Of a stretch of 64,000 bases of DNA, positions 61,305 through 64,000 are shown one piece after another (positions within the stretch are counted from its first letter, which is position 1; each line of letters begins with the position of its first letter). A program made the translations under genes and the position numbers. The notes below the pieces were generated by a model. It saw only the letters and a list, made by a program, of their open reading frames with translations, did not search any database and had not been told where the DNA came from. The stretch comes from Caballeronia zhejiangensis (lineage in GTDB: Bacteria; Pseudomonadota; Gammaproteobacteria; Burkholderiales; Burkholderiaceae): positions 186,001-250,000 of the forward strand of contig NZ_JFHD01000001.1 in the NCBI RefSeq assembly GCF_000698575.1, written 5' to 3'.

Positions 61305-62561
61305 TCAGGTTGTCGGCGCCTGATCGCCGACACCTCGTTTGGCCTTGACCGAACTACGCAGACGCGCCTCGAATTGCAGAAGGATCGATTCCTTGGCGAG
61401 ATTCGATGCCGCGTATTGTCGGCCGAGCGCACCAAGACGCTCACGAAGCGAGCGGTCATTGGCGAGACGAAGTATGGCTTTAGTCAATGCAGTTGGAGAC
61501 TCGGGTTCGACCGCGAGGCCGACGGAATTCACGACGTCCCATAGCTCGGTGCCTTCATTCGCCGTGGCGATAACCGGCCGATTGCTCGACAGCATGGCGC
61601 CGAGCTTCGATGGCATGACGAGATCGGCGGCATCGGCGCGTTGCGGCAGAACATGCATGTCCGCGAGCGCGAGCAGTTCGTGGAAGCGCTCTTTAGGCTG
61701 CAAATCGAGGAATTTGACATTGGGTAAGTCGCGGGCCTTATCGAGCAGGAACGATCTTGCGGGCCCGGCACCGCAGATCACGAACATGATGTCCTCGCGC
61801 CACGCGAGAAGCTTTGCCGCATCCGCGATAACTTCCAGACCTTGCTTGAGCCCCAGATTGCCGGAATAAAGTACGACCTGCACGCCGCGACCGAGAGCGA
61901 GTTGCCCGCGATACGAGTTGTCCGCGCTGTCCGATTGTGCATGCTGCATGTCGACCCAATTCGGAAATGTAAAAGCGTTCTCGCATAGGACGCCTTTTTG
62001 CACCGCCAGTCGCGTCATCGCGGCTGAAGGTGTGGAGACCACGTCGGCGCGCGACATCAGCCATTTTTCAGCGGACGATGCGAGCTTCTTCGCCGCACGG
62101 CCCTTCAGGATTCCAAGCCGGAAAGCGGCATCGACCTCGTAGTCCTGTACGTGAAGCCAGAACGATGCACTCGCGATGCGCGCTGCCAACAGCGCCATGG
62201 GCGACGCGAACAAGGGCGGCTCGACGAGCCATACGGCTTGCGGACGCCACGCGATTTGCACTGCCGCGGCGGGAATGGAGAAGAGTGCGAAGCTCATCAG
62301 ATGCAATATGCGCTTCAAGCCCGAAGGGCGTTTCGGGCACCAGAAGGGCACGCGTATCACCGAAACATTGTTGAGCTGTTCCGTCACGTATGTGTGCGAG
62401 TTATAGCCGGCGCGAACGCGCCATTCCGGATAATACGGAGAAGCGGTGATTACGCGTACCGTATGTCCGCGCAATGCGAGCCATTCCGCCAGCTCGGCAG
62501 AATACTTTCCAACCCCGGTTACTTCCGGGGCGTAGTTGAGCGAGATCATCAGCACTTTCAT
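61305..62561 (-). CDS. WcaI-like glycosyltransferase (GT4)
   Basis: A 418-residue GT-B enzyme starting MKVLMISLNYAPEVTGVGKY at ATG 62561. LHVQDYEVDAAFRLGIL and VVLYSGNLGLKQGLEVIADA are typical of the WcaI family, and the donor-binding block is VMPSKLGAMLSSNRPVIATA. In colanic-acid and cepacian-type pathways WcaI-like enzymes add a sugar to the lipid-linked unit. It is followed upstream by a WcaF-like acetyltransferase with a 55-bp gap, on the same strand. Confidence 0.9.
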   Translation of the reverse strand: MKVLMISLNYAPEVTGVGKYSAELAEWLALRGHTVRVITASPYYPEWRVRAGYNSHTYVTEQLNNVSVIRVPFWCPKRPSGLKRILHLMSFALFSIPAAAVQIAWRPQAVWLVEPPLFASPMALLAARIASASFWLHVQDYEVDAAFRLGILKGRAAKKLASSAEKWLMSRADVVSTPSAAMTRLAVQKGVLCENAFTFPNWVDMQHAQSDSADNSYRGQLALGRGVQVVLYSGNLGLKQGLEVIADAAKLLAWREDIMFVICGAGPARSFLLDKARDLPNVKFLDLQPKERFHELLALADMHVLPQRADAADLVMPSKLGAMLSSNRPVIATANEGTELWDVVNSVGLAVEPESPTALTKAILRLANDRSLRERLGALGRQYAASNLAKESILLQFEARLRSSVKAKRGVGDQAPTT

Positions 62562-62616
62562 CGAGCCACCCAATGTGGTTGAAACTGAAAAATCGGCGCG
62601 CCGAACGCGCTGACTT

Positions 62617-63243
62617 TCAATCGAAGCGCTTGCGAATGAAGCGGCATGGGTTGCCGCCATAAACGCCTTCGGGCTCGAGCGAACGATGTACGACGGAAAG
62701 CGGTGTAACGACCGCCGAACGGCCGATGGTCACGCCCATTTGCACGACACAATTCGCCGTGATCCACACGCCGTCTTCAATGACGATCGGTGCAACGCTC
62801 AGATTCATCGTCGTGCTCATTGCGTGCGAGCCGGCTGTGAGGAACGTGCCTTGTGAAATGCACACATGCGATCCGACGCGGATGGGCGCCTGGTTATAGA
62901 TCCACACATCGGCGCCGAACCATGAGTGATCGCCCACTTCGAGATTCCACGGTGCTTTCACGCGAAGCTGTTGCAGGAAGCGGCAACCGACGCCTATCTT
63001 CGCGCCGAAGAGACGGAGTAACGCAACTCGCACATTCGAAAACGGGTTGAGCTTGTTATTGATGACGCAGGCTTCGACAACAAACCATAGTGCTTCGATG
63101 AGCGTCGATCGCGCCTTCTCATAGTTGCCCTTTCCTGCTCGGCTCAGATCGATGATGCGATTGGCAGCGTGCTCGTCCTTGACGTCGTGGACAAGGGTTT
63201 CCGCGTTCGACACCGCATTGTCGGTGAGGAGTTCTGACGCCAT
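62617..63243 (-). CDS. WcaF-like colanic-acid-type O-acetyltransferase
   Basis: A 208-residue hexapeptide-repeat acetyltransferase: VRVALLRLFGAKIGVGCRFL, then DHSWFGADVWIYNQAPIRVG, ISQGTFLTAGSHAMST and GGNPCRFIRKRF near the end. The arrangement matches WcaF-type enzymes that acetylate sugars of exopolysaccharide repeat units. It sits between two glycosyltransferase genes on the same strand. Confidence 0.9.
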   Translation of the reverse strand: MASELLTDNAVSNAETLVHDVKDEHAANRIIDLSRAGKGNYEKARSTLIEALWFVVEACVINNKLNPFSNVRVALLRLFGAKIGVGCRFLQQLRVKAPWNLEVGDHSWFGADVWIYNQAPIRVGSHVCISQGTFLTAGSHAMSTTMNLSVAPIVIEDGVWITANCVVQMGVTIGRSAVVTPLSVVHRSLEPEGVYGGNPCRFIRKRFD

Positions 63244-63303
63244 TTGGAAGCTCTCCCAGCAGTCGTTGCACGTTTCAGGTATTGGCGGTGCGGACAGATC
63301 GAC

Positions 63304-64000
63304 TTAACTGTCGCCAATCCGGGACATCTTCGGAGAGGGCTGCCAGCACATACGGCGCACTCGAAACGTCTCCAGTGCATGACGAAGCACCGACAGCCTG
63401 CGGTCGTCCGTCAAGGATTCGATGCGCTGCTTGCCTCGCTGGATCAGCCGCATTCTCAGGTCGGGGTCGATGATGAGCTCACGAAGTGCATCGGCCATGC
63501 TGTCCGGGTTCACAAGATCGATGAGAAGCCCCGCGTCGTCAATCTGGTCTCGCAGGTTCTTCAGGTCGGAATACAGCACGGGCACGCGAAGCTGAAACGC
63601 CTCGTAGGGCGGCAGGTTCGTGGGACCGAAATACGTGGGCATCACCAATGCGACCGCCTGACGATAGAGGCAGGTCACTTCGATATCGGACACGAAGCCT
63701 GCAAAGCGGATTCGGTCCGCCAGCCTGAGCTCATCGGCCACTGAGCGTACATGAGCCAGGTTGCCGAAGTCGCGCCCAGAGAATATGGCGCCGACCCTGA
63801 TCCCGAAGCGATCCTCCAGGCTGCGCAATCCCCGCAATAGATAGACATGGTTCTTATGCGGCCAGAACTGGGCGGGATAGTAGACGTAGTCGCAATCCAG
63901 GCCATACTTTGCCTTGATGTCGATAAAGCGATCCGGATGATCAAGCTCATGCTCGGACAACTGCGTTCCAATCGCGGGAGAAAAGGGAATCACATGAACT
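63304..64000 (-). CDS. Glycosyltransferase (GT4/GT1-type), N-terminus beyond the window
   Basis: The frame is open to the right edge, so only the C-terminal 230 or so residues are present. YYPAQFWPHKNHVYLLRGLR is the donor-domain entry, and PTYFGPTNLPPYEAFQLRVP contains the GT4-like E near the nucleotide site. The stop is at 63304, 60 bp before the WcaF-like start. It would be another sugar transferase of the right-hand polysaccharide locus. Confidence 0.85.
   Translation of the reverse strand, partial: VHVIPFSPAIGTQLSEHELDHPDRFIDIKAKYGLDCDYVYYPAQFWPHKNHVYLLRGLRSLEDRFGIRVGAIFSGRDFGNLAHVRSVADELRLADRIRFAGFVSDIEVTCLYRQAVALVMPTYFGPTNLPPYEAFQLRVPVLYSDLKNLRDQIDDAGLLIDLVNPDSMADALRELIIDPDLRMRLIQRGKQRIESLTDDRRLSVLRHALETFRVRRMCWQPSPKMSRIGDS

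Noticed and set aside
1..64000. CRISPR arrays, prophage and tRNA genes
   Set aside because: I looked for regularly spaced repeats, phage structural genes and cloverleaf-like sequences and saw none; the only tandem repeats are the peptide genes.

Overview
The window (about 64 kb, high GC, GC-rich third codon positions) reads as a member of the Burkholderiaceae, most likely Caballeronia, Paraburkholderia or Burkholderia. The reasons are the acdR-acdS pair, the exopolysaccharide genes, the lipoproteins ending in LAACGGG, and the general look of the proteins. The genus is an inference. I saw no tRNA, rRNA, CRISPR array or complete insertion sequence.

Layout. (1) 1-13.5 kb: an exopolysaccharide locus with two GT4 glycosyltransferases, two paralogous secreted beta-helix (pectate-lyase-fold) proteins, an EpsG/Wzy-type polymerase, a polysaccharide deacetylase, an AT3-SGNH acyltransferase, a flippase, a serine-acetyltransferase-like enzyme and a secreted SGNH hydrolase. 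(2) 13.7-24.1 kb: a class A penicillin-binding protein, the Lrp regulator and ACC deaminase pair, an AbiEi/nucleotidyltransferase-like pair, ppnP, a YqaA-type membrane protein, a class II aldolase, a Crp/Fnr regulator and a 0.66-kb inverted-repeat element. (3) 24.2-36.1 kb: a small-molecule uptake and catabolism block. A Rieske oxygenase gene broken by an in-frame stop codon leads a four-gene polyamine/opine-type ABC transporter operon. A LysR gene follows, and then a plus-strand operon of a flavin monooxygenase, a Rid protein, a DUF1028 protein, an M20 deacylase and an NCS1 permease. (4) 36.3-47.9 kb: a Tat-exported epoxide hydrolase, a zinc alcohol dehydrogenase, and a minus-strand set containing a DMSP-lyase-family cupin, a convincing DddP, a flavin/2Fe-2S reductase, a GNAT and an XRE-cupin regulator. 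glyA and several regulator/oxidoreductase genes follow. (5) 48-58.5 kb: the most unusual part. Decayed filamentous-haemagglutinin fragments precede an intact two-partner-secretion transporter (TpsB) and an unknown lipoprotein. Facing them are six paralogous 85-residue peptides with a double-glycine leader, then a tandem alpha/beta hydrolase, an M4 protease and an emfourin-like lipoprotein. (6) 59-64 kb: a cupin, a GlxA-type AraC regulator and the edge of a second polysaccharide locus (WcaI-like and WcaF-like proteins and a glycosyltransferase cut by the window end).

How the genes may work together. The Rieske oxygenase and the separately encoded reductase could form one demethylase acting on a methylated ammonium or sulfonium compound. 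The ABC transporter would import it, and DddP and glyA would use related products; this is inference. The six peptide genes form three transcription units (C-B-A, D and F-E). Each unit starts with the same leader stem-loop and ends in the same GGAGAAGGAA hairpin, so they look co-regulated. Their leaders resemble those of bacteriocin/RiPP precursors, but no C39 transporter or modifying enzyme is visible here. They are the best candidate for an undescribed system.
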